A stretch of DNA of 45,531 nucleotides from a virus. The notes under the pieces were generated by a model, which saw nothing but the letters and a program-made list of their open reading frames with translations, searched no databases and was not told where the DNA came from. Numbering within the stretch: the first letter of the stretch is position 1; every line of letters starts with the position of its first letter. Shown one piece after another: positions 1-6,026 of this stretch. The translations under genes and the position numbers were made by a program. The stretch spans positions 1 through 45,531 of IMG/VR virus record IMGVR_UViG_3300012096_000009, one strand, 5' to 3'.

Positions 1-12
1 GGAGTTGTTTGA

Positions 13-261
13 ATGATAATCAGCATCAACTATCCAGCAGGACATCGTCGAACCGAGAAGTGGGAACCTTGCGATCTTTTCTGTCCAATGTGTGGAGTCA
101 AAAAGGTTTGGCTCGAACAAAGTCTGGGAGACTACTATTGTGGTCCTGAGTATATCTGTATTGAATGCTCACATCGATTCACAATACAGGGACCATATAA
201 AATAGAACAAAAAGACATTACGTCTTTTCGTGTCTTAGATGTACTAAAGAGTGTCACATGA
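13..261 (+). CDS. small zinc-ribbon protein
   Basis: This 82-residue protein has six cysteines (C20, C24, C27, C43, C49, C52). The CPMC and CIEC knuckles face each other like a zinc ribbon. No catalytic motif is visible, so a nucleic-acid or protein-binding role is only inference. The GGAG at positions 1-4 is placed as a Shine-Dalgarno for the ATG at 13. Its stop overlaps the next start by four bases, which suggests coupling. It is the first of several tiny zinc-finger proteins in the early block. Confidence 0.7.
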   Translation: MIISINYPAGHRRTEKWEPCDLFCPMCGVKKVWLEQSLGDYYCGPEYICIECSHRFTIQGPYKIEQKDITSFRVLDVLKSVT

Positions 262-590
262 CCGAGCTTACTCCAGACGTACTAAAGCGAATAGCCGACA
301 TTCTGTCGTCCGACAAAGCCCAAACCAAGAGGGCAACCCATGTCAGCGATAGCTTGAGTACAAGCACGCTTATCTCTACGACGTATGGCTACATCGTAAG
401 CTTCAATGGGTTCGAGACTTTCGTCGGAAGCAACGAGGTCGAGGCTGATGCATCCATAGCTGAAAGCTATGCTTTGTCAAATAAGCTTCAGGCGTGGTAT
501 TTGAATCCGCGAGACACTACTAGCGGACCCACGACCTTGTCAGTAAGTCATGACGATTATTGCGATTGGTTGAGGAGGAAAGATGAGTGA
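258..590 (+). CDS. hypothetical early protein
   Basis: This 110-residue protein is not recognised. It is soluble in character, Ser/Thr-rich in the first half and acidic near residues 65-75, with no cysteine cluster or membrane segment. It starts at the ATG of an ATGA overlap with the upstream zinc-ribbon gene, and its last codons carry the GGAGGAAAG Shine-Dalgarno of the next gene. That packing supports it being a real gene in a translationally coupled set. Confidence 0.65.
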   Translation: MTELTPDVLKRIADILSSDKAQTKRATHVSDSLSTSTLISTTYGYIVSFNGFETFVGSNEVEADASIAESYALSNKLQAWYLNPRDTTSGPTTLSVSHDDYCDWLRRKDE

Positions 591-741
591 AACTGTCTTC
601 GTGCTATTGATGTGGTTTGTCCTGATATGCTCGTCAATAGCGTCCTGCTATTTTCTGAGCCAAATGTTTCGTCAGACAACGCGTCGCTTCATTAATTGGT
701 TTCTGATGAAGGACACCCAACGTAAGTACTATCAAAAATAG
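583..741 (+). CDS. small single-pass membrane protein
   Basis: This 52-residue reading frame follows a strong GAGGAGGAAAG Shine-Dalgarno and overlaps the end of the previous gene by 8 bases. Residues 5-25 are strongly hydrophobic (VFVLLMWFVLICSS) and are followed by a basic tail rich in Arg, Lys and Tyr. That is a typical single-pass inner-membrane topology. No family is recognised. Small early phage membrane proteins are often superinfection-exclusion or host-takeover factors, but nothing here proves that. It ends only 3 bases before the promoter at 745. Confidence 0.6.
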   Translation: MSETVFVLLMWFVLICSSIASCYFLSQMFRQTTRRFINWFLMKDTQRKYYQK

Positions 742-744
742 TAC

Positions 745-773
745 TTGACATCCACAAACAAGTTTGCTATGCT
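745..773 (+). promoter_or_regulatory. sigma70-like promoter with embedded inverted repeat
   Basis: A consensus -35 TTGACA (745-750) and a -10 TATGCT (768-773) are separated by exactly 17 bases. The spacer carries an inverted repeat, CAAAC-aa-GTTTG (755-766), well placed for a repressor that occludes RNA polymerase. Transcription would start near 780 and leave a leader of about 90 bases before the ATG at 870. AGTACTTGA at the -35 and ACAAACAAG in the spacer recur in the control region at 4951-4972. Confidence 0.75.
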
Positions 774-794
774 TAAGGCATTGCAATGCTCCAT

Positions 795-827
795 GTCGTT
801 ACTGTTACTTTTGTTAACAATAGCGAC
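795..827 (+). other. leader hairpin
   Basis: A 13-position stem (795-807 with 815-827) has one G-U pair and one mismatch around a 7-base loop, inside the leader of the 870 gene. No T-run follows, so it is not a simple terminator. It may stabilise the mRNA or control translation. Its 3' arm contains GTTAAC and the segment 802-818 is a degraded version of the GTTAAC dyad found elsewhere. Confidence 0.45.
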
Positions 828-869
828 ACGAAGCAAACCCCAAATAAACTCAACTAAGGAGACTCAAAA

Positions 870-1367
870 ATGAAAGACGGAACAAAGACGAAGGTATGCT
901 ACTCCGAGCTCGATGACAAGGGTGCAGTCAAGACCTACATTACCTCAGAGAACGCCTTCAATAAGATGCTCAAGGACGCGACCGAGGCTAAGGAGCCACT
1001 ACCGACGCTCGTTGCTCAGCAAACCTTCGGGTACAAGTATGCTGAGACTGTCGACGAGGCAGTAACGCTCGCTGGCGGAACCGGCGTTGGTGAGTACGAA
1101 AACATCGACACTTTCCTCGGTGTCTTCAACTACGCAGCGTCGCTTCGACAGGACAACGCAGCGAACGACATCCTTCAAGGCGAAACCTTTGCACCCAAAG
1201 ACGGCGTTTGGGACATTAGCTACGCGGTCGCAGAGAAGGTCGAACGCGCGAAGATGTCTCCCGAGGAACGTGCAATCAAGGACCTTGCCAAAGGCGGTAT
1301 CGTCATTACGGCCGACCAGCTTCGTGCTGCGTTGCAGTTGATTCAGCAGCAAGCTGCGACGGCCTAA
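870..1367 (+). CDS. conserved-looking hypothetical early protein, probably well expressed
   Basis: This 165-residue soluble protein is of unknown function. It has its own consensus promoter (745-773) and a good Shine-Dalgarno (AAGGAGAC). It is Ala/Glu/Lys-rich, opens with a charged segment (KDGTKTKVCYSELDDKG) and ends in a helical, Gln/Ala-rich tail (LRAALQLIQQQAATA). No enzymatic motif or membrane segment is seen. The isolated strong promoter and the structured RNA and terminator downstream suggest a monocistronic, abundant early product. The antisense frame in the same place has no Shine-Dalgarno and was discarded. Confidence 0.75.
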   Translation: MKDGTKTKVCYSELDDKGAVKTYITSENAFNKMLKDATEAKEPLPTLVAQQTFGYKYAETVDEAVTLAGGTGVGEYENIDTFLGVFNYAASLRQDNAANDILQGETFAPKDGVWDISYAVAEKVERAKMSPEERAIKDLAKGGIVITADQLRAALQLIQQQAATA

Positions 1368-1392
1368 CCACGACCTTTGCACCATGTCAAGT

Positions 1393-1606
1393 TTTGTAGT
1401 CTAGGACGCGAATAGTGGGGACAGCCTCGGCTACAAAGACTGGTGCGAAGCGGGGACGGCGTAGGTGTTAGCTAGCACCAAAAACGACCGTCCCTCACTT
1501 TTAAGTCGGCGGCGAGTCATAGCCTCGTCGTTACTCCACAGCGTTGCTCATAACAACGCGGTCGCAAAGCCCGAGTTTACCGACTTAGCTCGGGCTTTTC
1601 TTCTTT
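1393..1606 (+). ncRNA. candidate structured noncoding RNA
   Basis: The gap after the 870 gene has no credible coding frame but is full of inverted repeats. Stem 1393-1405/1425-1437 has 13 positions with one mismatch and one G-U. GGGACGG/CCGTCCC (1453-1459/1488-1494) encloses a small hairpin at 1464-1479. CGGCGAG/CTCGTCG (1510-1516/1524-1530) and GCGTTG/CAACGC (1541-1546/1554-1559) each have 7-base loops. AAGTCGG (1503-1509) is complementary to CCGACTT (1580-1586) in the loop of the terminal hairpin, giving a pseudoknot or a switch. It could be an independent RNA or the processed 3' end of the 870 transcript. Confidence 0.45.
1566..1606 (+). terminator. Rho-independent terminator
   Basis: A nine-pair GC-rich stem, AAGCCCGAG (1567-1575) with CTCGGGCTT (1589-1597), is followed by TTTTCTTCTTT. 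The 13-base loop contains CCGACTT, which can pair with 1503-1509, so formation of the terminator may compete with an upstream structure. Confidence 0.8.
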
Positions 1607-1619
1607 CAGAGGAGGCATT

Positions 1620-1928
1620 ATGAGTCGCAAAGGTTCGAAAAACGGTCAATATAAATGGGAGTCTCGCATCATCGTGGGAGACGTCGATTCATGTTGGTCG
1701 TTTGCTGGAGCACACAATAAGTATGGACGACCTCACGCGAAAGTAAACGGAGAGACAATAGACGTTTACAAACTCGTATTCGAGAAGAACTTCGGAACAG
1801 TTCCCGCTGGATACGAAATACATCACAAATGTGAAAACAAATCCTGCGTGAATCCGAATCATTTGGAAGTCGTTTTGGTAATGCTTCACAAAAGAATGTT
1901 TCACTCAGGAGATACAACGTGCCGATAA
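1620..1928 (+). CDS. HNH endonuclease
   Basis: This 102-residue protein carries an HNH_3-type core near residues 66-84: IHHKC, then KSCVNPNHLE, with the His pair, metal-site cysteines and the final N-H. The N-terminal half (WSFAGAHNKYGRP) matches the usual strand segment of this family. These small phage nucleases are commonly free-standing homing endonucleases. The Shine-Dalgarno GAGGAGG lies just before the ATG, right after the terminator. The related gene at 9926-10282 shares the HH-C-KSCVN-NH signature. It overlaps the next gene by 10 bases. Confidence 0.85.
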   Translation: MSRKGSKNGQYKWESRIIVGDVDSCWSFAGAHNKYGRPHAKVNGETIDVYKLVFEKNFGTVPAGYEIHHKCENKSCVNPNHLEVVLVMLHKRMFHSGDTTCR

Positions 1929-2392
1929 AGGCAAAAATTTGGTGGGATGAACAAGCTGGAGCCTACGTTATTAGTAGCTCCTACAATGAGAAACTCGTCA
2001 ACGCTCTAAAGACGTTGATTCCATCTGGCGAACGCAATTACGACCCCACAACGAGGTTCTGGTACGTAAAAGAGCAATACGGCGAGTTCATACGTAGCAT
2101 CGCTACAACTGCCTTCGGCATCCATTCGGTGTCGTTTACATCGAAACAAGTCGCACAGCAAGCCCAGACACAACAACAGGCCTACCAACGACCCAATCTT
2201 AGTGTCGGTGTAGGCACAACCGAGGATGCTATTGTTTCGTTCTTTGCGCTATTAAGCTACGACGCTGCAAAGCAGTCATATCGACGTGCTTCGCTGGAGC
2301 TTCACCCAGACAAGCCGACAGGCGACGCAGTCAAGATGGCGAAGCTTAATGAGCTTTGGAGTCGAATTGAGCGAGAGTATTATAAAAAATGA
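1919..2392 (+). CDS. J-domain (DnaJ-like) protein
   Basis: In this 157-residue protein the C-terminal 50 residues look like a J domain: a helix (SYRRASLEL), the invariant HPD (129-131), a loop, then a helix (MAKLNELWSRIEREY). The N-terminal 70 residues (IWWDEQAGAYVIS, then RNYDPTTRFWYV) resemble the HARP-like segment of some SNF2-type proteins. A Gln-rich linker joins the two. J domains stimulate Hsp70 ATPase, so it probably recruits host DnaK to a phage complex. The start is GTG, after CAGGAGA. No Cys-rich DnaJ zinc domain is present. Confidence 0.8.
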   Translation: MPIKAKIWWDEQAGAYVISSSYNEKLVNALKTLIPSGERNYDPTTRFWYVKEQYGEFIRSIATTAFGIHSVSFTSKQVAQQAQTQQQAYQRPNLSVGVGTTEDAIVSFFALLSYDAAKQSYRRASLELHPDKPTGDAVKMAKLNELWSRIEREYYKK

Positions 2393-2571
2393 ACTTCAAT
2401 GACAGATTCATCGACAGTGGACTCTTCGAAGGTCTTTATCGCTCTGCGTATCGCTGCATGACTTGTGGAGCAGTTATAGAAGATACACGGCGGCATGAAG
2501 AGTGGCATCAAAAGCTTGAGGCTCAAAGACCAGAGCCTCCAAAGGACTTCGACTTCAACGTCGAGAAGTAA
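2389..2571 (+). CDS. small C2H2-like zinc-finger protein
   Basis: This 60-residue protein has CMTCG near residues 23-27 and two histidines about 12 and 16 residues later (HEEWH), a possible C2-H2 zinc site. It starts at the ATG of an ATGA overlap with the J-domain gene, so the two are probably coupled. The function is unknown. Confidence 0.65.
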   Translation: MNFNDRFIDSGLFEGLYRSAYRCMTCGAVIEDTRRHEEWHQKLEAQRPEPPKDFDFNVEK

Positions 2572-2585
2572 AGGAGATAAAAGCT

Positions 2586-3152
2586 ATGTCAGATATAGTA
2601 AAGAAACCCGACCCACCACCGACAGGTGGTTTGATGCTGAACAAAGGTAAGCTTCGAAGCTCAGCTTCGCCTTTTCAGCAACGAGTTAATCAAGCAAAGA
2701 GCAACGTCGAAGACGCTACGACAATGCCCAATCGCCTTTGCCTTATGCTTGACAAGTCGTCGTCCATGTCAGCTTTGGAAGACAAAGCGGGTATGAAGCA
2801 GCGTATAGACTTGCTCAAAGACGCAGTCGAGAACTTCGCTTCGCGTTGTGACTTCACCAACACGAGCGTAGCTATCGAGACGTTTCCGCCCAACGTTGAG
2901 CTACAACTAACGACAATGCAAAGTGCAATAACGACAGCTATGTTCGGCGTTCAAGCTTCGGGCAATACTCCTATGCACTCATGCGTCGTAGCCTCGCTAG
3001 AGAAGATTCCAATGACACGCGGAATCATCGTAAGTGACGGCGAGGCAACGGATTGGCGCGAGCAAGAGCTCGACGACGAAGCCGCCTTCATAGGCGAAGC
3101 CCTCGACGAGGAGTCTATAGCTGTCGCCGGAGTGCCTGTCGGCATTTTGTAG
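2586..3152 (+). CDS. vWA-domain protein, N-terminal part up to an in-frame amber stop
   Basis: This 188-residue frame holds most of a von Willebrand factor A domain. The metal-ion-dependent adhesion site is present: D56-x-S58-x-S60, T128 in GNTPM, and S150-D151-G152. The first 45 residues are a Pro/Lys-rich leader. Such domains bind a partner through a divalent metal. The domain is incomplete: its last strand and helix lie beyond a TAG at 3150-3152 in the same frame (3162-3383). The Shine-Dalgarno is AAGGAG. A nonsense mutation, readthrough or sequence error are all possible. Confidence 0.8.
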   Translation: MSDIVKKPDPPPTGGLMLNKGKLRSSASPFQQRVNQAKSNVEDATTMPNRLCLMLDKSSSMSALEDKAGMKQRIDLLKDAVENFASRCDFTNTSVAIETFPPNVELQLTTMQSAITTAMFGVQASGNTPMHSCVVASLEKIPMTRGIIVSDGEATDWREQELDDEAAFIGEALDEESIAVAGVPVGIL

Positions 3153-3164
3153 AAATACAAAATG
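3143..3164 (+). other. perfect 9-bp hairpin carrying the amber codon of the vWA gene
   Basis: CATTTTGTA (3143-3151) and TACAAAATG (3156-3164) are perfect reverse complements around a GAAA tetraloop. The TAG stop (3150-3152) straddles the stem-loop junction and the ATG at 3162 closes the stem. No T-run follows. GGCATT occurs in frame on both sides (3141 and 3168). It could govern readthrough, bypass or re-initiation, or be chance. Confidence 0.5.
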
Positions 3165-3383
3165 ATGGGCATTCCCATCGACTGTGTCCACATTGGCGAC
3201 AGCCAAGGCGGTGAAGAGTTGCTTCGCAGAATCGCGAAGGAAACCGGAGGCATCTACTTGAAGTTCACCGACGTCGGTGCGTTCGCAATAGCGTTCGCTT
3301 ATCTAACCCCAGGCTATCGAGCGATGCTTACTCAAGGCAAAGTGTCGGCAAAGGAGCTTGGCGCGAAGGAGATAAACAAGTGA
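3162..3383 (+). CDS. vWA-domain protein, C-terminal part
   Basis: This 73-residue frame directly continues the vWA frame after the amber codon. It contains the strand and helix expected at the end of the domain (GIPIDCVHIGDSQGG, then LLRRIAKETGGIY). Without it the upstream fold lacks its last strand and helix. A separate product could start from ATG 3162 or 3165 by re-initiation, but no Shine-Dalgarno is evident, only the hairpin. One continuous protein of about 265 residues read through the TAG is the alternative. Its stop overlaps the next GTG start. Confidence 0.6.
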   Translation: MMGIPIDCVHIGDSQGGEELLRRIAKETGGIYLKFTDVGAFAIAFAYLTPGYRAMLTQGKVSAKELGAKEINK

Positions 3384-3631
3384 GAACACCACTTCTCGAA
3401 AACTTGCTCGAAGAAATCGTCCAAGAAATCGGACGAGCGAAGCGAAAACATCCCGACTGTCCGACGCTTCACCACGCAATCGCGGTCATTCGAGAAGAGT
3501 ATCTCGAACTTGAGCACGAAATCTTCGTTGACAACAAAGACCGTGCCGCGATTGACAAAGAAGCGATTCAGCTAGCCGCTACATGCATTCGACTCATCAT
3601 GGATGTCAATTTAGATTCGAGGGAAGGCTAA
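3380..3631 (+). CDS. MazG-like all-alpha NTP pyrophosphohydrolase (probable)
   Basis: This 83-residue, wholly helical protein has the pattern of MazG/dUTPase-like pyrophosphatases: EEYLELEHE (about 39-47), then a second helix (KEAIQLAATCIRLI). The paired acidic residues would bind magnesium. The family hydrolyses nucleoside triphosphates, and phage versions may adjust nucleotide or ppGpp pools. It is short and the second ExxD site is not clear, so the enzyme call is moderate. The GTG start overlaps the vWA stop (GTGA), and the stop overlaps the FtsK start (TAATG). Confidence 0.6.
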   Translation: MRTPLLENLLEEIVQEIGRAKRKHPDCPTLHHAIAVIREEYLELEHEIFVDNKDRAAIDKEAIQLAATCIRLIMDVNLDSREG

Positions 3632-4755
3632 TGGGCAACGTCGTTCCAATTACCTCCACCGAAGACGAATACCAACGCTCCGTCGTCATGGTACTTCAAC
3701 ACAAGCTCACGACGCTCGGTATCGCGGCTCGGTTCGTTGAGCCTATATCCGTAGGACCGATTGTAAGCGTATATCGCTTCCTACCGATAGGCTCGTCCCG
3801 AGTGTCACAACTCGAAGGACTAGCCGAGGACTTTGCCATTACGCTCGGTGTTGAGGACGTGTTCGTGAAGAGGATGCCAGGCGAAAGCGCCGTAGGCATC
3901 TTCGTGCCGAACAAAGAGCGTAAATGGGTTCACTGGCGCGACCTTTGTACTCTGCCAACGGCGGGATGGCATATACCGCTCTTCCTCGGCATCGACTTCC
4001 TCGGACGCGTCGTACACGAAGAGCTTACGCTAATGCCTCACCTACTAATAGCGGGCTCGACAGGCTCTGGCAAGTCGACCTTACTCAATAGCATAATAGC
4101 TTCGCTTATACTCAACATGCCGTCGACCGACTTACAGCTTGCTCTAAGCGACATCAAAGGCGTCGAGTGGGTTCATTTCGACGACTCGAAGCACCTTTTC
4201 CGTCGCAGAGCGACCTCGATAAACGAGTCTTTGCTTCTGTTCGACGACCTTATCGTAGAGATGGAAGCGCGTTTGAAACTCTTCAGCAAAGGAGGTCACC
4301 GTAACATCCTTGAGTATAACTCAGCAACAGCCTATGCTAAAAAGCCGTACATTTGTCTGCTTATCGACGAGTTGTTTGATATTCTTGTCAACCGCGCTCA
4401 GTACGAAGAAGGTTCTCGTGATACTGTCGGTAAAGTCGCCTCGTCTAAGCTTGCGAGCCTCGCTGCAAAGGCTCGGGCTACCGGCATACACATCATCGCG
4501 TCGACTCAACGCCCAAGCGTCAAACTTGTTGAGGGTGACATTAAGGCGAACTTTCCCGCGAGGATTACCTTCAGGTTGCCAAGCGAAGCTGATAGTCGTA
4601 CCGTACTCGGCACCTCTGGAGCAGAGCATTTGCTCAGCCGTGGAGACATGCTCTGTATCAACCCGAATAAACCCGGCATTCAGCGTATTCACGCACCACT
4701 TGCGGACCTTAAGGACATCAAAGCGGCGCTCGAATATGCAACAAGGAGAATTTGA
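3631..4755 (+). CDS. FtsK/SpoIIIE-type DNA translocase
   Basis: This 374-residue protein has the FtsK motor core. Walker A is GSTGSGKST (142-150), Walker B is LLIDE (243-247), and the RATGIHIIASTQRPS block is characteristic of FtsK/SpoIIIE. The N-terminal 120 residues resemble the alpha subdomain, and no membrane segments or gamma DNA-reading domain are seen. It is expected to pump double-stranded DNA as a hexamer. The packaging motor is a separate gene (43542-45239), so this one may act in replication, segregation or DNA entry. I chose ATG 3631 (TAATG overlap) over an upstream in-frame ATG buried in the previous gene. Confidence 0.88.
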   Translation: MGNVVPITSTEDEYQRSVVMVLQHKLTTLGIAARFVEPISVGPIVSVYRFLPIGSSRVSQLEGLAEDFAITLGVEDVFVKRMPGESAVGIFVPNKERKWVHWRDLCTLPTAGWHIPLFLGIDFLGRVVHEELTLMPHLLIAGSTGSGKSTLLNSIIASLILNMPSTDLQLALSDIKGVEWVHFDDSKHLFRRRATSINESLLLFDDLIVEMEARLKLFSKGGHRNILEYNSATAYAKKPYICLLIDELFDILVNRAQYEEGSRDTVGKVASSKLASLAAKARATGIHIIASTQRPSVKLVEGDIKANFPARITFRLPSEADSRTVLGTSGAEHLLSRGDMLCINPNKPGIQRIHAPLADLKDIKAALEYATRRI

Positions 4756-4761
4756 GTTCAA

Positions 4762-4911
4762 ATGAAACTTGTACTCTACTTGACGCTTCCGATTAGACTT
4801 GCCCTCTACGTTTTGGTTTTCGTTGCAGTCGGGATACTCTTTCCTACGCAATGGAAGGAAGACTACAAAAGTTTCTGGCACTTTCTCGTGCTCGCTGACG
4901 ATAAATGGTGA
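4762..4911 (+). CDS. small single-pass membrane protein
   Basis: This 49-residue frame starts 6 bases after the FtsK stop. The Shine-Dalgarno AAGGAGA lies about 13 bases upstream, at the end of the FtsK gene. Residues 3-28 are hydrophobic (LVLYLTLPIRLALYVLVFVA) and the tail is Trp/Lys-rich. Its position suggests a membrane partner for the soluble FtsK-like motor, but that is only inference. A longer antisense frame in the same place lacks a ribosome site. Confidence 0.55.
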   Translation: MKLVLYLTLPIRLALYVLVFVAVGILFPTQWKEDYKSFWHFLVLADDKW

Positions 4912-4927
4912 CTAGCACAGTCGCTAC

Positions 4928-4980
4928 GTACTAGTACCCTATTTTCCTTGCAAGTACTTGAAAACAAACAAGATGTTTGT
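4928..4980 (+). promoter_or_regulatory. cluster of three palindromes, candidate operator
   Basis: Three perfect palindromes stand just upstream of the promoter at 4983: GTACTAGTAC (4928-4937), CAAGTACTTG (4951-4960) and ACAAACA-AGA-TGTTTGT (4964-4980). AGTACTTGA and ACAAACAAG recur around the promoter at 745-773, suggesting one regulator for both. The ribbon-helix-helix-like product of the adjacent gene is the natural candidate. Confidence 0.6.
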
Positions 4981-4982
4981 GC

Positions 4983-5012
4983 TTGACAGTTACTAACCGC
5001 TTGTGGTACGAT
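4983..5012 (+). promoter_or_regulatory. sigma70-like promoter giving a leaderless mRNA
   Basis: The -35 TTGACA (4983-4988) and -10 TACGAT (5007-5012) have an 18-base spacer. The ATG at 5018 lies five bases after the -10, so the expected start site falls on or next to the start codon. No Shine-Dalgarno is present. Confidence 0.7.
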
Positions 5013-5017
5013 TGCCC

Positions 5018-5179
5018 ATGCCACTGAACCCGAAGCTCTTCACCATTGTTAGCTTCCCGCTTCGCCGCGATTTACACGAAAAGCTCAAAAAGATGTTCCC
5101 TCACTATGGAGACACGTCGAAGATTCTTCGACAGCTTGTTGAGGGAGTTCTTAGCGGTCGAATTAAAGTTAAATCCTAA
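5018..5179 (+). CDS. ribbon-helix-helix-like DNA-binding protein
   Basis: This 53-residue protein reads as an Arc/CopG-type fold: a short strand (KLFTIVSFPL), a helix (RRDLHEKLKKMF), a turn, and a second helix (TSKILRQLVEGVLSG). Such proteins are dimers that insert a two-stranded ribbon into the major groove and usually repress. It starts at an ATG with no ribosome site, directly after the -10, hence leaderless translation. The palindromes at 4928-4980 are its probable targets, giving autoregulation and perhaps control of the 745 promoter. The fold call is by eye. Confidence 0.6.
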   Translation: MPLNPKLFTIVSFPLRRDLHEKLKKMFPHYGDTSKILRQLVEGVLSGRIKVKS

Positions 5180-5187
5180 GGAGTAGC

Positions 5188-5817
5188 ATGTTCGAAGACG
5201 AAAACAAAGGCGACCCCTCTGCCGAAGACCTTGACGCCGTGGCAGAGGAGCAGGCTATAGCCGACGCAACTGTTAACTTAGTTAACGGTAGTGTCTGCAC
5301 AATCTGTGGCGACGCTTCAACGTCGATATGCTCGAAGTGCGGTCAGGACTTCTGTGACAAGCATTACTGCCTCGTTCACGGCTCGTTGCCGACACAGCGC
5401 GAAGCTCTAACCGACGAGGACGGCACCAAGCATCAAGGTCGGCGTATACGCCTCATCGGTGAGGGTTGGCCAAACTCGTTGCGTATGATTAAGGACATGT
5501 CTGACGAAGAGCTCGAAGGTCAAATCGCCGGCTTACAGAAGCTCCTTCAAGACGCAATCAAAACCGCCGACTATAGTCGCATTTCCATCTCAGCAAGGGA
5601 ATACGAGCTTGACTACCGTAAGCACTCGCGATATGTCGCGGCTATAAAGCGTAGGGAGAAGCTGACACAGGGATCGGTTCGACTTAACTCGAAGAAACAT
5701 CTCGTAAGCGCGTCGAGGCGGGCGATACCACCCGACATAGCGAGTTTGATGAAAGCGTTTAACATCACCTACGAAGTAGCTATGACGTTGAAGAAGACTC
5801 TTGGAGGTAAAACGTGA
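5188..5817 (+). CDS. zinc-binding protein with cross-brace-like finger
   Basis: This 209-residue protein has an acidic N-terminus (1-30) and then eight possible zinc ligands: C37, C40, C48, C51, C56, H59, C61 and H64. Their spacing resembles B-box, AN1 or similar two-zinc fingers. The rest is helical and charged (about 108-160), ending in a possible helix-turn-helix-like stretch (IASLMKAFNITYEVAMTLKK). The role is unknown. The Shine-Dalgarno AAGGAG overlaps the stop of the regulator gene, so it probably shares that transcript. A GTTAAC dyad lies inside the coding region at 5272-5286. Confidence 0.75.
   Translation: MFEDENKGDPSAEDLDAVAEEQAIADATVNLVNGSVCTICGDASTSICSKCGQDFCDKHYCLVHGSLPTQREALTDEDGTKHQGRRIRLIGEGWPNSLRMIKDMSDEELEGQIAGLQKLLQDAIKTADYSRISISAREYELDYRKHSRYVAAIKRREKLTQGSVRLNSKKHLVSASRRAIPPDIASLMKAFNITYEVAMTLKKTLGGKT
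5271..5287. repeat. GTTAAC-N3-GTTAAC dyad, copy in coding sequence
   Basis: GTTAAC (5272-5277), TTA, GTTAAC (5281-5286). This symmetric motif recurs at 16653-16667 and 33966-33980 and imperfectly at 38455-38469. Here it encodes Val-Asn-Leu-Val-Asn. Confidence 0.7.
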
Positions 5818-6026
5818 TTAACGTAGATGAAGTCAATGACCAAGTGCTAACCGACATAGCCAACAACATGGGTCTGGACGTCGGAGAGGACGCAACCTAC
5901 GATGCGATTCGGGAGCTGTCTTTTGAATCTGCTTGGGAAAGGTTTTGCGTCTGGAACGGATTACTGGGAAGTTTCCATATTAAACTCCGTGAAGCGTACG
6001 AGAGTTTAAAGAAGGCGAGCAAATGA
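5814..6026 (+). CDS. hypothetical protein
   Basis: This 70-residue acidic, helical protein is of unknown function. The GTG start overlaps the end of the zinc-finger gene, with GGAGGTAAAAC immediately before it, and the stop overlaps the nuclease ATG (ATGA). It has no cysteine cluster or membrane segment. The conserved spacing supports expression with the recombination module downstream. Confidence 0.7.
   Translation: MINVDEVNDQVLTDIANNMGLDVGEDATYDAIRELSFESAWERFCVWNGLLGSFHIKLREAYESLKKASK

Noticed and set aside
999-1385. Antisense reading frame over the 870-1367 gene
   Set aside because: No ribosome site, no motif, and it shadows a gene with a clear promoter and ribosome site.
1503-1587. tRNA-like fold: 7-bp end stem, two hairpins with 7-base loops, one loop reading CTCATAA (CAT anticodon)
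   Set aside because: No T-arm can be formed, the first hairpin lacks D-loop GG, and the 3' arm is part of a terminator loop. Treated as part of a structured RNA instead.
3150-3152. Genome-wide recoding of TAG as a sense codon
   Set aside because: Several genes end cleanly at TAG and no other long gene is interrupted by it. The event is local.
3141-3173. T4 gene 60-like translational bypass from GGC-ATT to GGC-ATT
   Set aside because: The landing repeat is short, and the skipped residues (KYKMMG) look like genuine vWA helix. Readthrough or mutation is simpler.
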